Assembly: GCF_026210795.1 (NCBI RefSeq)
Contig: NC_089453.1
Coordinates: 2,172,501-2,236,500 of the forward strand
From: Rhizophagus irregularis
Lineage: Eukaryota > Glomeromycota > Glomeromycetes > Glomerales > Glomeraceae
Direction: 5' to 3'
Length of the DNA stretch: 64,000 nt
This document shows, one piece after another, positions 25,550-35,075 of the stretch (position 1 is the first letter of the stretch; the number at the start of each line of letters is the position of its first letter). The notes under the pieces were generated by a model. That model was not told where the DNA came from and did no database searches. It saw only the letters and a list, made by a program, of their open reading frames with translations. The translations under genes were made by a program, and so were the position numbers.

Positions 25550-26293
25550 GTTTGACTACATAATTATTAAGGGCATCACGGTAAATCTGACGTGGTGTGG
25601 TACCAGGAGAAGATGGCGTGATGGAGTAACTTTCGTAATATTGAGGATACGTTAGCTGATCAAATTTAGAAAGCTGAGTGTGCGACATATATTTCATGAT
25701 GGTGTCATCATAATAGGGATTGTCATCATCCTCGTCTATCATATAAATAGGTAGTATAGCGCAAGATCTTGTAGGAGGAGGTTCGGTGGTAAGGAATTTT
25801 ACAGTAGCAGAAGAACTACATATCTGGTGACCTAATAGTAGGAACATCAGTTCCATGGAGCTAATTCTTTGTGCAATAACGTGCTCCCTTAGTGCATCAT
25901 TTTCAGAGATATTAAATACGTGGGAAGGTTCCCTCTTCGTGATGTATTTCATTATGTAACGGGCAAATCCTTTGTCTGTTATGTACTGAGCATTCATGTG
26001 AGCGTTCCAGAGCAGGAGTGTCAGAGTGTGATAAGGGGCAACCCATAAATCAGCTTCTGTCAGGCACTTGTAAATATATCGACAGTTACCAGCCTCATAA
26101 TGTGTTGTTTCACTGAAAGGGCGAGGAAATCCCTTCTTACAAGTATGTCCAGGAGCTGCTGGACCTTAGCATTTTGATCCACAGGTGTGTATTTGATTTG
26201 CCATTATGGCAGCGTATAGTTCAGGTTCGTAGAGGGAATCCGGCATGGTTGATCGTATGATGTTATCTTGGATCATGTCTTCAATGTTTCTGA
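25550..26293 (-). pseudogene. Helitron Rep domain, tyrosine-motif piece
   Basis: Continues the Helitron Rep endonuclease from the gypsy insertion site. It reads RNIEDMIQDNIIRSTMPD, then QIHTCGSKC, then the KGFPRPF segment typical of Helitron N-terminal regions. The catalytic two-tyrosine motif is visible as ARYIMKYITK (Tyr-x-x-Lys-Tyr; about 25950). One stop, TAA at 26166-26168, follows GSKC. The gypsy target duplication ACGT sits at 26294-26297 and the hAT duplication at 25542-25549. Confidence 0.88.
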
Positions 26294-26297
26294 ACGT

Positions 26298-26973
26298 TGT
26301 CACCTACGTCTGCCACCCGTGGATAAACACATCTTTTACATTACACTTTATTTCTCGTTATTTCGCTTGGTTTAGATTTTATTTTTCTCTTAACTTCTCG
26401 CTTTCTTTCTCATGTATCTGTAGTATCTATTCTTTCAGATACTACCACTCATTCATAATATTCCCAAAATATTATTCTTTATGTAATATTTATTCTTTCA
26501 AATATTACCACTTTATTTCTTATAAACTGCGAGAGTTCTCCTAACTTCTTATTATATTTCATACAACAAAACGAGAATAACTTCTTTTACTTTACTTTTC
26601 TGGACTTAATAATATAATATTAATTAATTCTCAAGCATACAATGAGCATATTCAAGATAACTTTTAATAATTAATATTTATTTTATTAAATTTGAGTCAA
26701 AACTGACTGCGGAATTCCTAACGAATCCCACCTATATTTATACATTTTTAAGAAAATTATTTCTACTATTTCTAACTTTTCTACTAATAAAAATTTAAGA
26801 ACAATAAGAAAATAAAGATGTATTATCATATGACTATCTCGTGACTAAACTAAACTAAACTATAAATATTATTTTATCAGTTAATTATTTATCCTTCGGT
26901 TAATTATTTATCCTTATTCCATTCGGTCTTTTATTCATCCACTCACGTGATTATCCTGATTTCTCGGGTTACA
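26298..26973 (-). repeat. 3' LTR of gypsy element
   Basis: 676 bp from TGTCACCTACGTC to CGGGTTACA. It carries two copies of the TTAATTATTTATCCTTCGG minisatellite, where the other LTR has four. Just outside it on the coding strand lies a purine tract, AGGAGGGATAGC, which is a good polypurine tract for plus-strand priming. Confidence 0.93.
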
Positions 26974-26990
26974 GCTATCCCTCCTAGAAA
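26974..26990 (-). promoter_or_regulatory. Polypurine tract
   Basis: On the coding strand the sequence TAGGAGGGATAGC abuts the 3' LTR. Purine tracts at this place prime second-strand synthesis in LTR retrotransposons. Confidence 0.6.
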
Positions 26991-27003
26991 AATTTGAGTT
27001 CCA

Positions 27004-28191
27004 TCAAATTCTAATTATAACTTCAAAATTCGTCCTGTCAATATATTCCTTCAATAATTCTCCATTTACTGGCGTTTTCTGTATTCTTCCCTCCATAGTT
27101 TTAATTTTATAAGATCCTTTAGAAATTATTTCATGTATATAATACGGTCCTTTCCATTTTTCTTCTAGTTTTCCAGACCATTGTTTTTCTTTTGCTGCAT
27201 CATAATATAGTACTTTATCCCCTATTTGGAAATTCTTTTTCGTCTTATATTTCTTGTCATGATATTTCTTCTGTTTTTCTTGAGATTTCTCTATATTTTC
27301 TTTAGCTTGACTTCTAATGTTTGGTAGATCTTCCATTAAACTATTAACTCTTTGTGTTATCGTGACATTTTCATCTTCTAAATTTAATAATGTCTTCATT
27401 TCCCTTCCATATATTAGATATCCTGGTTTTAACTTTGTCGAATCATTCTTCTTTGTTCTATATGCAAATAAAACTCCTGGTACTTTTAAATCCCAATCTT
27501 TAATGTTATTCAATTTTGCTAATGATTCACATAGTGTCTTATTGAACCTTTCTATTAATCCATTCGTCTTCGGGTGATAAGGTATTGAAAAATTGTGTTT
27601 TATCTGAAATTCCCTCATTAATAGTTCTACTAATTTATTATTAAAATGACTTCCCCTATCACTTAATATCTTCTTTGGACATCCATGTCTACATATTATA
27701 TCTTCATAAATGAATCTTGCAATTTCTCTAGCATCCGCTGTTTCTAAAGCTCTAGCTTCTGGCCATTTCGTAAAATAATCCATTGCCGTAACTATGTATC
27801 TATTATTTCTTTCTGTTATTGGTAACGGTCTCACAACATCTATTCCAATCTGATAAAATGGTTCTTTAACCTCTATTACATTTAATTCGTGTTTTTCAAT
27901 CGGTTTTCCTCTTCTTTGGCAACTGTCGCATGATTTAACATATATTTCTATATCTTGTTTCATTCCTTTCCAATAATATTTCTCTTTAACTCTTTCATGT
28001 GTTGCATCTATTCCAAAATGTCCAGATAATTCATGGTCGTGTGCAATATACATTAATCCTTCGAACTCGTATTTTCTTATTACTCTCAACTCTCTATTAT
28101 CCTTTATTCTATATAACAAACCATCTTTCATTCTATAATGTTGTTCATTATCTATATTTTTAATTATCTCATTATATTTATCTTCTTCCAT
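27004..28191 (-). CDS. Integrase of gypsy element
   Basis: 395 aa. N-terminal zinc domain H53-x4-H58 ... C88-x2-C91. Catalytic core with Asp118 (QIGIDVV), Asp178 (LSDRGSHF) and Glu214 (NGLIERFNK), spacing D-35-E between the last two. The C-terminal region has the GPY/F-type stretch KWKGPYYIHEI followed by GSYKIK. It inserts the cDNA into chromosomes. It is in the same frame as RT and RNase H but is separated by several stops and has its own ATG, 13 nt after the stop of a 41-codon ORF. No chromodomain is seen. Confidence 0.93.
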   Translation of the reverse strand: MEEDKYNEIIKNIDNEQHYRMKDGLLYRIKDNRELRVIRKYEFEGLMYIAHDHELSGHFGIDATHERVKEKYYWKGMKQDIEIYVKSCDSCQRRGKPIEKHELNVIEVKEPFYQIGIDVVRPLPITERNNRYIVTAMDYFTKWPEARALETADAREIARFIYEDIICRHGCPKKILSDRGSHFNNKLVELLMREFQIKHNFSIPYHPKTNGLIERFNKTLCESLAKLNNIKDWDLKVPGVLFAYRTKKNDSTKLKPGYLIYGREMKTLLNLEDENVTITQRVNSLMEDLPNIRSQAKENIEKSQEKQKKYHDKKYKTKKNFQIGDKVLYYDAAKEKQWSGKLEEKWKGPYYIHEIISKGSYKIKTMEGRIQKTPVNGELLKEYIDRTNFEVIIRI

Positions 28192-28204
28192 TAATTAGTA
28201 TACC

Positions 28205-28330
28205 TTATATTTCTTCCTCAAAAGGTAAAATAAACCTAATATTTTTATCTTCAAATAACACGCAGTGATAATTCGTATTCCTATGTATAATGTAAATATA
28301 TATCCCTATTCCAATATTTTCAGTAGTCAT
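28205..28330 (-). CDS. 41-aa ORF between kinase and integrase
   Basis: ATG at 28330 starts two nucleotides after the TAA of the RNase H-kinase ORF. It encodes MTTENIGIGIYIYIIHRN... rich in Ile/Tyr and ends TAA at 28205-28207, 13 nt before the integrase ATG. No family recognised. It may be a real small protein or only a stepping stone for ribosomes moving to the integrase start. Confidence 0.35.
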   Translation of the reverse strand: MTTENIGIGIYIYIIHRNTNYHCVLFEDKNIRFILPFEEEI

Positions 28331-28332
28331 TT

Positions 28333-29607
28333 TTATTTTTCCAATAGCTTTTCGACTCGTTTATATACTTTTTTCCAACTTTTGTCATCGTTTTTAATTC
28401 TAATTCTCTTATATTTCCCTTTATTTTCATAAATATTCTGATGCTCTTTAAACATTTTCACCATATCCATATATTCCTCTTCATTCAACGTTTCATATGA
28501 TGTTTTATGTCCTTCATTACTCTTCTTAGTTTCTCTTCCAATATAATTATTCCAACATTCTTTATTCTCTAAAAAAATTATTACTGCATTATCTATAATG
28601 TCTTTATATTTAAATATCTCCTTCTCCATTTTATGATTCCCATATGGAGTAATATATCCTCTGTCAAAACTTTTGGTCTTTTGATAAAAGTATTCGCAAT
28701 ATGGTGACTTGTCTAATATTATAATATCTTCATCTGTAAATTCAACTATTCTCCTGTTAATTTCTTCCACAACTTGTTTTCTAAATAACCATTCATATTC
28801 TTTTAAAGGTTCTTTGAATCTGCTATCATCATTTCTTCTTCTCTTGAACTTATTAAATATTATCTTTAAATCATCTTTTTCTTCTAGTCGTTTGATCATG
28901 TTTTCTACTACAGTAGACTTTCCTGTACCATCTGGTCCATCTATGATAACAACTTGTGGTTTATTCTTTCTTCCTAGTTTCCTTAATAATTCTTTCTCCG
29001 TTTTCTCCTCTAAATTCAGAAGTATTGCTTCTTTGTTGGTAAAATATTTAACATCGTCCCATTTTCCTTTAAATCTTTTAGCTTCATACCATTTATTTTC
29101 AAATTTAACATATTTCAGCTTTTTCTCTTTATTATGCTTCATTTTCATTATTTCTTGATCTGAGCTTTCAATGTCCCTTTTTATAACCTTTTCCTCAAAT
29201 TTTAATCTTGATAATGCATCTGCATTCTTATTTTCTTTACCACTTCTATGTATTACTTCAAAATCATACTGTTGTAACTCCATTACCCATCTCGCTCTTC
29301 TTCCTGTAGGTACTTTAGCATTCATTAATCCTTTTAGTGCAGAATGATCTGTTATAACTGTAAATTTTCTTTCTGCTAAGAACTTATGGAAATGTTTAAT
29401 TCCCCAGAATATTGCTAAACACTCTAATTCTGTTATTGCATAATTCTTTTCTGCTCCGACTAAACTTCTACTAGCATAAGCTATAACAAATTCTTTATTT
29501 TCCTCATTTTTCTGAGATAATACAGCTCCTAATCCTTCTCCTGATGCATCTGTTATTAATATAAACTCTTTTTCAAAATTTGGGTAATCCAGTACTGGTT
29601 TCTCCAT
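28333..29607 (-). CDS. RNase H fused to thymidylate-kinase-like P-loop domain
   Basis: 424 aa. Residues 1-135 are the gypsy RNase H: ITDASGEGLGAVLSQ, ELECLAIFWGIKHF, VITDHSALKGLMN and GKENKNADALSRL. Residues 136-215 are a charged linker. Residues 216-424 form a nucleotide-kinase-like domain: Walker A GPDGTGKST (224-232) after the strand QVVIID, a basic segment RRRND, ILDKSPYCEYFYQ (297-309), which has the layout of the DR(S/Y) region of thymidylate and deoxynucleoside kinases (Lys here instead of Arg), then VIIFLENK and an Arg/Lys-rich lid-like region. Such enzymes phosphorylate dTMP or deoxynucleosides. Catalysis is not proven. The ATG lies 9 nt after the RT stop. This fusion is not part of the standard Ty3/gypsy layout. 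Confidence 0.85.
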   Translation of the reverse strand: MEKPVLDYPNFEKEFILITDASGEGLGAVLSQKNEENKEFVIAYASRSLVGAEKNYAITELECLAIFWGIKHFHKFLAERKFTVITDHSALKGLMNAKVPTGRRARWVMELQQYDFEVIHRSGKENKNADALSRLKFEEKVIKRDIESSDQEIMKMKHNKEKKLKYVKFENKWYEAKRFKGKWDDVKYFTNKEAILLNLEEKTEKELLRKLGRKNKPQVVIIDGPDGTGKSTVVENMIKRLEEKDDLKIIFNKFKRRRNDDSRFKEPLKEYEWLFRKQVVEEINRRIVEFTDEDIIILDKSPYCEYFYQKTKSFDRGYITPYGNHKMEKEIFKYKDIIDNAVIIFLENKECWNNYIGRETKKSNEGHKTSYETLNEEEYMDMVKMFKEHQNIYENKGKYKRIRIKNDDKSWKKVYKRVEKLLEK

Positions 29608-29616
29608 TAATTTTAT

Positions 29617-30654
29617 TTACAATTCTTCGAATGCTTCTTGTTGTCTCTCTGTCCATTCAAATGGTATATCCTTTTTAACCAAGTGATATAAAGGTTTTGC
29701 TATTCTTGCAAAATTCTTTATAAATCTCCTATAATATGAACACAATCCTAAAAATGATCGTACTTGTATAACAGTTTCTGGTATCTTTATTTCTTTAATC
29801 TTCTCCACTTTCTTTACATCTGGTTTTAAACCATCCCTTCCAACTATATGTCCTAAAAATTCTATATTTCGTTCACCAAACTTACACTTCTTTAACTTTA
29901 CAATCAGATTGTTTTTTCTTAATTTACTCAACACTTTATCAATATGTTTCACATGTTCTTCAAAATTTTTCGAATAAATCATTATATCATCTAAATATAC
30001 TATTAAAAATTCTCCAATATATTCTTTTAATATTTCATCCATTAATCTCTGAAATGTTCCTGGTGCATTCTTTAAACCGAATGGCATGACATTATATTCA
30101 AATAACCCTTGCGAACATATAAATGCCGTCTTTTCTCTGTCTTCCTCTGCCATTTCTACTTGATGATATCCTGCTGCTAAATCTAAACTTGTAAACCATC
30201 TTGCCATTCTATATTTTTCTAATAATTCATCTATTCTCGGTAATGGGTACGCATCTGACTTAGTTACATTATTCAGTTTCCTATAATCAATGCAAAATCT
30301 ATAATTTCCTGTTTTCTTTCCTGCTAGTGTTACTGGAGACGCCCATGGACTCCATGATTTTCTAATTTTTCCCATTTTTAATAACTGTTCAATTTCTTTC
30401 TTTATAAATTTTCCCTTTTCTTCAGTCTCCTTATATCTCTTCTGTGCTATCAGTTCCTGACCTTCCCTAATTTCAATTTTATGTTTAACGGTATTCACTT
30501 TTCCCAACTTTTCTTCATCATATTCAAATATTTCTTCGTAACTTTTAATTATCTTTATTATATCATCTTTTCTTTTACCTGTTACTTCTCCCAAATTTAT
30601 CTTTTTATCAAACTTCTCCCATTTAATTTCATTTTCGCCATTTTCATTTATATT
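29617..30654 (-). CDS. Reverse transcriptase of gypsy element
   Basis: Open frame of 345 codons from just after a stop at 30655-30657. Motifs: SPWASPVTL, RFCIDYRKLN, YPLPRIDELL, FTSLDLAAGYHQV, PFGLKNAPGTFQRLM and the catalytic YLDD (about 30001-29992 on the minus strand), then LGHIVGRDGLKPD and SYYRRFIKNFA. It copies RNA to cDNA in the particle. There is no ATG near the start in this frame (first Met is well inside), and the protease ORF ends 84 nt upstream in another frame, so initiation is unclear. The frame ends TAA, 9 nt before the RNase H ATG. Confidence 0.92.
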   Translation of the reverse strand, partial: NINENGENEIKWEKFDKKINLGEVTGKRKDDIIKIIKSYEEIFEYDEEKLGKVNTVKHKIEIREGQELIAQKRYKETEEKGKFIKKEIEQLLKMGKIRKSWSPWASPVTLAGKKTGNYRFCIDYRKLNNVTKSDAYPLPRIDELLEKYRMARWFTSLDLAAGYHQVEMAEEDREKTAFICSQGLFEYNVMPFGLKNAPGTFQRLMDEILKEYIGEFLIVYLDDIMIYSKNFEEHVKHIDKVLSKLRKNNLIVKLKKCKFGERNIEFLGHIVGRDGLKPDVKKVEKIKEIKIPETVIQVRSFLGLCSYYRRFIKNFARIAKPLYHLVKKDIPFEWTERQQEAFEEL

Positions 30655-30737
30655 TTAAAATTTATTTATTATTTTATTTCTTATTATTATTTCAACAATT
30701 TTACATTTTGGAACAATTTTAACCTTTTTTATATAAT

Positions 30738-31319
30738 TTAATCCTCATTTTCACTAGATATTTCACTATCATCAGATGAACTTTCTTCACTTGAACTCTC
30801 ATTATCCTTCTGAAACTCATTTTCCTTTACTACTTCCTTATTTTCTTTCATCACTTCTTTTATCGTATATAGTCTCTTTCCCTCTTCTTGTTCATAATCG
30901 GATTCTTCTGATTCACTTTCATAGTCGGATTCTTCTGACTCTTCTATTTGTTTAATATACCACACAGGTATATCTATTATTTCTTCATCATTTTCTAATT
31001 CTAATATCCTTTCTTTATAGTTAATATTTGCGTTCCATTTATCCAATAAGTCATTTCCTATAATCATTTTTTTTTGCTTTGAATCTATTACATCTAATGT
31101 TACTGGTAATACTAATTCTCTATAAACTTTTATTTCTGTATTCACTTTTCCTAATGAAGCAATCTTTCCTCCATCTGCTAATGTACACGTAATATTACTT
31201 TTTCCCTTTATTGGTATATCTAACTCTTTTCTTAATTTCTCTGTTATTACACTTATTGCTGCTCCTGAATCTATTACAACTTCGATTTCCTTATCATTTA
31301 TTATAAACTGCGTTTTCAT
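30738..31319 (-). CDS. Retropepsin-like protease of gypsy element
   Basis: 193 aa aspartic protease: VIDSGAAISVI with catalytic DSGA near residue 17, and IIGNDLLDKW as the second conserved strand. It cleaves the polyproteins. The C-terminal third is a long acidic Glu/Ser tail (ESEESDYESESEES). It is in the same frame as Gag, and only one stop (TGA) lies between them, so it may be made as a Gag-protease readthrough product. Confidence 0.88.
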   Translation of the reverse strand: MKTQFIINDKEIEVVIDSGAAISVITEKLRKELDIPIKGKSNITCTLADGGKIASLGKVNTEIKVYRELVLPVTLDVIDSKQKKMIIGNDLLDKWNANINYKERILELENDEEIIDIPVWYIKQIEESEESDYESESEESDYEQEEGKRLYTIKEVMKENKEVVKENEFQKDNESSSEESSSDDSEISSENED

Positions 31320-31376
31320 TGCCGTCGTAACTTCTTTTTCTCCAATTATTTCGGTCTTTTTTACCTCCGAGTGTAG

Positions 31377-34280
31377 TCACTCTGTTTTATCTCCTTTTCT
31401 TATCATTTTCTTTATCATTCTTCCTTGTTGTTCCACAATATTAAGTAGATTTCCATAATCTACTGGATCTTTTGATTTAACTCCTATAATTTTATCTTCT
31501 CTTGGTCTGCGTTTTCCTCCTGCTTCTTTCCATCTATTTATTCCTTCCATTGTGTTATAATATTCTCCTCTCTTTTTACTCCATTTATATCTTTTTGGGA
31601 TATTCATATTATCTGGTCCTATTGGTCTATTATACATTGGTTGTTCATCTCCCATATATTCTTCCATTGGAACTTCTTTTCTATTTCTATATTTATATTC
31701 TTCCTTTCCCCTTTCCACAATTTCTTTATCTAAGTCCGGTTTTCCAAAGACTTTCCATCCTTGCACAGGGTTTAATCTATTGCTTCTTCTTCTTACTGGG
31801 TTGTCTTTTTCATACAAATCACGATTGTAATTATATAATTGTGGATCATCATATTCATTATTTTCATGGTCGTAATCATCATCTGATTCTTCATTTTCGT
31901 GGTCATAGTCTTCTTCATGGTCTTCTATATCCATTAAATTAACTCTTCTCTCATTTCTTCTAATATTATTTCCTAATGGACATCTAGTCGCAAAATGACC
32001 TCTTCTATTACACCTAAAACAAATTATTTCATCGTAGTTGATCGATGCTCTATTATTTCTTCTCTGATTCAATTGGTCTTTATTCCCATTATTATTTAAC
32101 TCCCTTTCCATATTTCGTACTTGTTTTTCTAATTTGGCAATTCTCATTTTCTCTAATTTTTCCACTAACTCGTCTTCATAATTCTCATTTAATGGTTTAT
32201 TATATCTGACATTCGTTTCAACATTCCGTTCTTCAATACGTTCTTTTCCAATCTCCAGATAAACTTTATCTGGTATATTTCCTGCTTTTCTAAATAATTC
32301 ATTTCTTGCTTCTTCTTCCCTTCTTGCTATATTTATTGCATCATTTAAATTTCCTGGGTTCTGTCTTCTAACTTGGTACCCTACTGTTGCTTCTAGTCCT
32401 TCAATATAAAAATCTACTTGATATTCGTCAGCTAATGCATGACCTCTTATCGCTATTCTTAATACTTGTCTAAATCTTCTCGTATAATCTTCAACACTTT
32501 CATTTATTCCTTGTTTAGTTTTTCTCAATTCTAACATTTTTCTTCTTCTAACATCTTCTCTGGTAAATCTTCTTTTAATTCTATGTTTCAAATCATTATC
32601 ATCATCTGCATCTGCCCAATTCCTTAAATTACCTGCATTCGTTTCTTTCATTTCATTATACCATTGTGCTGCTGCTCCTCTTAAATGTGCTGCTGCATAT
32701 GCCGCTTGTCTTTCACCATTTGCTCCTGCTGCTTTCCCAATTGCCGTAAATGCTACTTCGAATTGTCTAACCCAATCACTAACATCTTCTTCTTCTTTTC
32801 CATAAAATAATGGTATATTAATTATTCCTCCAGCTTCATTCCCTGCATTTTCAATCCTATCTATTAAGTGTGCTCCTGCTCCTATTGCTCTATCCAAAGT
32901 ATTAGGTGGATATCCTAAAGCATTCTCAACTATTCTTTTCATTTGATCTGCAGTCGCCATGTTCAACAATATATTCTCCTGAAATAAATCCTGTAAGTTG
33001 TAATCAGATAGTTCACTTTCTGTATCAGAATTTTCAATATCAGAATCCTTAATATTTAACGAATTATTCAAATCTGAATCTTGACTTAAGCCAAAACCTT
33101 CCGTATTTATAATATTTTCATCATTATTTTCAACTTCATTTTCATCGAAGTCTTCAGAATTTCCTTCCCAAATCTCGTATTCTTCTGGATCTAATATTTC
33201 TCCAATCTTTTCTGAATCATTTGTATCCTCTTCTTTCTCGTTGTTTTCCTCTGTCTCTATTTGTTCTTCTAAATATTTATCTAATATTTCTTTTATGACT
33301 CCTTCCACTTCATTCTTATTTTCTTGGAATAACTTTATAAACTTCCAATTTAAGATTTCTCCATCCGTGTAATCCATATTTATCATTCGTAATATTTCTC
33401 CTTCTGTTACTTCAACTTCTGCTCCTTCACATATTTTCTGTATTCTTTTTACTCTTAGTTCTGCTTCACTAACATCATTCTCCTCTTTCTCAGAACAACT
33501 TTTACATATTTCTCCTGTAAATTCTTTATCGTATTTTACTGCTTTTTTCTTCAGTATCATTTTGTTACATAACGGACATTCTGTGGCATTCGTAGTATAC
33601 CATCTTCTAAGTTCTCCAATTATCTCTTCATCATCTAATTCCTTAATTTTCATATAGTTCTCCATAAAATCCTTAGTTTTCATTATTTCATATTCCACTC
33701 CAAAATTTATTATTCGTCTTATTTCTTCGATATCAATTTCATAACCGTTTTCTAACCAATAATTTCTATATGTTCTTTCTATATGTTCATCTCCTTCATT
33801 CGAACTTAATTCTCCCATATCGTCTGAACTTTCTAGTTTTCCTACATCACTATATTCTTCAACAAAACCTTTAGTTTCTACAATTTTCTCTATTATCTTA
33901 TCTGTTAGATCGTCATTTATCCATGGTTTTGGGTATTCATTTATATCCCACCATTGATATGTTATACTTTTCTGAAACTTCTTGACTTCCTTTCTATTTT
34001 CTTCTTCTACTATATTTTCTTCTAAATGCAGTATTTCTTTGAAATATCTCATAGTACCATATCCTTTGTTTTTAATGGTTATTGATTCTATTTCGTCTAA
34101 CCATTCTTCAAATTTTGCAAATCTTATATCTAATTCGTCATCTTCTATAATATATCTGTATGTTAACAATTCCCTATTTCCTAATAAATTCTCTTCTGTT
34201 CGATCGTTTAATATAAACTCATTATCTTCACTCAATATGTAATGTTCACAGATCACTTTTATCACTGATATAATTCCCAT
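31377..34280 (-). CDS. Gag of gypsy element with long N-terminal extension
   Basis: 967 aa. The Gag core begins near Met441 (MATADQMKRIV): capsid-like region with IPLFYGKEEEDVSDWVRQFE, AAAQWYNEM and FYIEGL, then a basic coiled stretch and a CCHC zinc knuckle CFRCNRRGHFATRC (about residue 754). After the knuckle comes an Asp/Glu/His-rich segment. The first ~440 residues are an acidic extension unlike usual Gag, with a zinc-ribbon pattern CPLC (about 234) and CKSC (about 260). Gag forms the particle and binds RNA. The ORF ends TGA followed by CTA, a leaky stop context. Confidence 0.88.
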   Translation of the reverse strand: MGIISVIKVICEHYILSEDNEFILNDRTEENLLGNRELLTYRYIIEDDELDIRFAKFEEWLDEIESITIKNKGYGTMRYFKEILHLEENIVEEENRKEVKKFQKSITYQWWDINEYPKPWINDDLTDKIIEKIVETKGFVEEYSDVGKLESSDDMGELSSNEGDEHIERTYRNYWLENGYEIDIEEIRRIINFGVEYEIMKTKDFMENYMKIKELDDEEIIGELRRWYTTNATECPLCNKMILKKKAVKYDKEFTGEICKSCSEKEENDVSEAELRVKRIQKICEGAEVEVTEGEILRMINMDYTDGEILNWKFIKLFQENKNEVEGVIKEILDKYLEEQIETEENNEKEEDTNDSEKIGEILDPEEYEIWEGNSEDFDENEVENNDENIINTEGFGLSQDSDLNNSLNIKDSDIENSDTESELSDYNLQDLFQENILLNMATADQMKRIVENALGYPPNTLDRAIGAGAHLIDRIENAGNEAGGIINIPLFYGKEEEDVSDWVRQFEVAFTAIGKAAGANGERQAAYAAAHLRGAAAQWYNEMKETNAGNLRNWADADDDNDLKHRIKRRFTREDVRRRKMLELRKTKQGINESVEDYTRRFRQVLRIAIRGHALADEYQVDFYIEGLEATVGYQVRRQNPGNLNDAINIARREEEARNELFRKAGNIPDKVYLEIGKERIEERNVETNVRYNKPLNENYEDELVEKLEKMRIAKLEKQVRNMERELNNNGNKDQLNQRRNNRASINYDEIICFRCNRRGHFATRCPLGNNIRRNERRVNLMDIEDHEEDYDHENEESDDDYDHENNEYDDPQLYNYNRDLYEKDNPVRRRSNRLNPVQGWKVFGKPDLDKEIVERGKEEYKYRNRKEVPMEEYMGDEQPMYNRPIGPDNMNIPKRYKWSKKRGEYYNTMEGINRWKEAGGKRRPREDKIIGVKSKDPVDYGNLLNIVEQQGRMIKKMIRKGDKTE

Positions 34281-34330
34281 TTTTCTGTAATCTGATTTAT
34301 TTCTATACCTAATTGACCTTACGACTATAT

Positions 34331-34660
34331 CTAACAGTTTTCCCCTTCTTTTCTTATTTTCTCAAATTCTCTATTTCTTTTCTTTTTACTAGATGGATAA
34401 TTTTCTTCCCCATCCATTCTTGTTAGTACTATGTATTCCATTAATTTTACATATGTATTTCTGTTATAACTCATCGCTTCTAATATTACTTTTTGAAAAA
34501 TCTTCCAAAATCTTTTAAACCAATCTCCTATCTCTATTCCATCAGTACTATAACATTTTAGGCATGAAGGATCTACCTGATATTCTTTCTTTGACTCATT
34601 ATGTTTTTCTATTTCATGTCTATTTTTAATCTCTTCTAATTCATCATATATATCAGACAT
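34331..34660 (-). CDS. Small accessory ORF upstream of Gag
   Basis: 109 aa, Lys/Glu-rich, beginning MSDIYDELEEIKNRHEIEKH and ending with a basic KKKRNREFEKIRKEG tail. It holds one CLKC pair. It ends 50 nt before the Gag ATG. No family recognised. Being in the internal region of a young element with open neighbours it may be translated, but length alone does not prove it. Confidence 0.4.
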   Translation of the reverse strand: MSDIYDELEEIKNRHEIEKHNESKKEYQVDPSCLKCYSTDGIEIGDWFKRFWKIFQKVILEAMSYNRNTYVKLMEYIVLTRMDGEENYPSSKKKRNREFEKIRKEGENC

Positions 34661-35075
34661 CTTGATTTATTTTATTTACCTATTCACTTGCAAAATGATT
34701 TCATTTCATATTTCCCGTTTATTTATATTTTTATTCATATAGTAATTATTCATTTATTATTTCAATCTCTATTTCTTTTATATTTTCGTGTTTACAACTT
34801 TCTACTACATTTCTTTATTATATCTTTTATCACATAGTATTCTATTACTCATAACTTGATATTCTTCTAACTTCATTAATTCCTAATTAGTTTAACGTCT
34901 TTCCAGACAATTATTTGTCCCTAAATTCTTATTATTTACATATTTCCTGTATTCCATCTTAACCACTTAATTTCATTACACTTATTATTCTTCTCACGAT
35001 ATCCTTTTATTTCATCCGTTATCTTCCAATGTCTTTTCATATATTTATTTCGTCCCTTACTATTCATCTTACTCT

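Noticed and set aside
28709-29158. Plus-strand ORF opposite the RNase H-kinase gene
   Set aside because: Antisense shadow of a strongly supported coding region.
31502-31942. Plus-strand hydrophobic ORF opposite Gag
   Set aside because: Antisense shadow; its leucine/isoleucine content comes from the acidic codons on the other strand.
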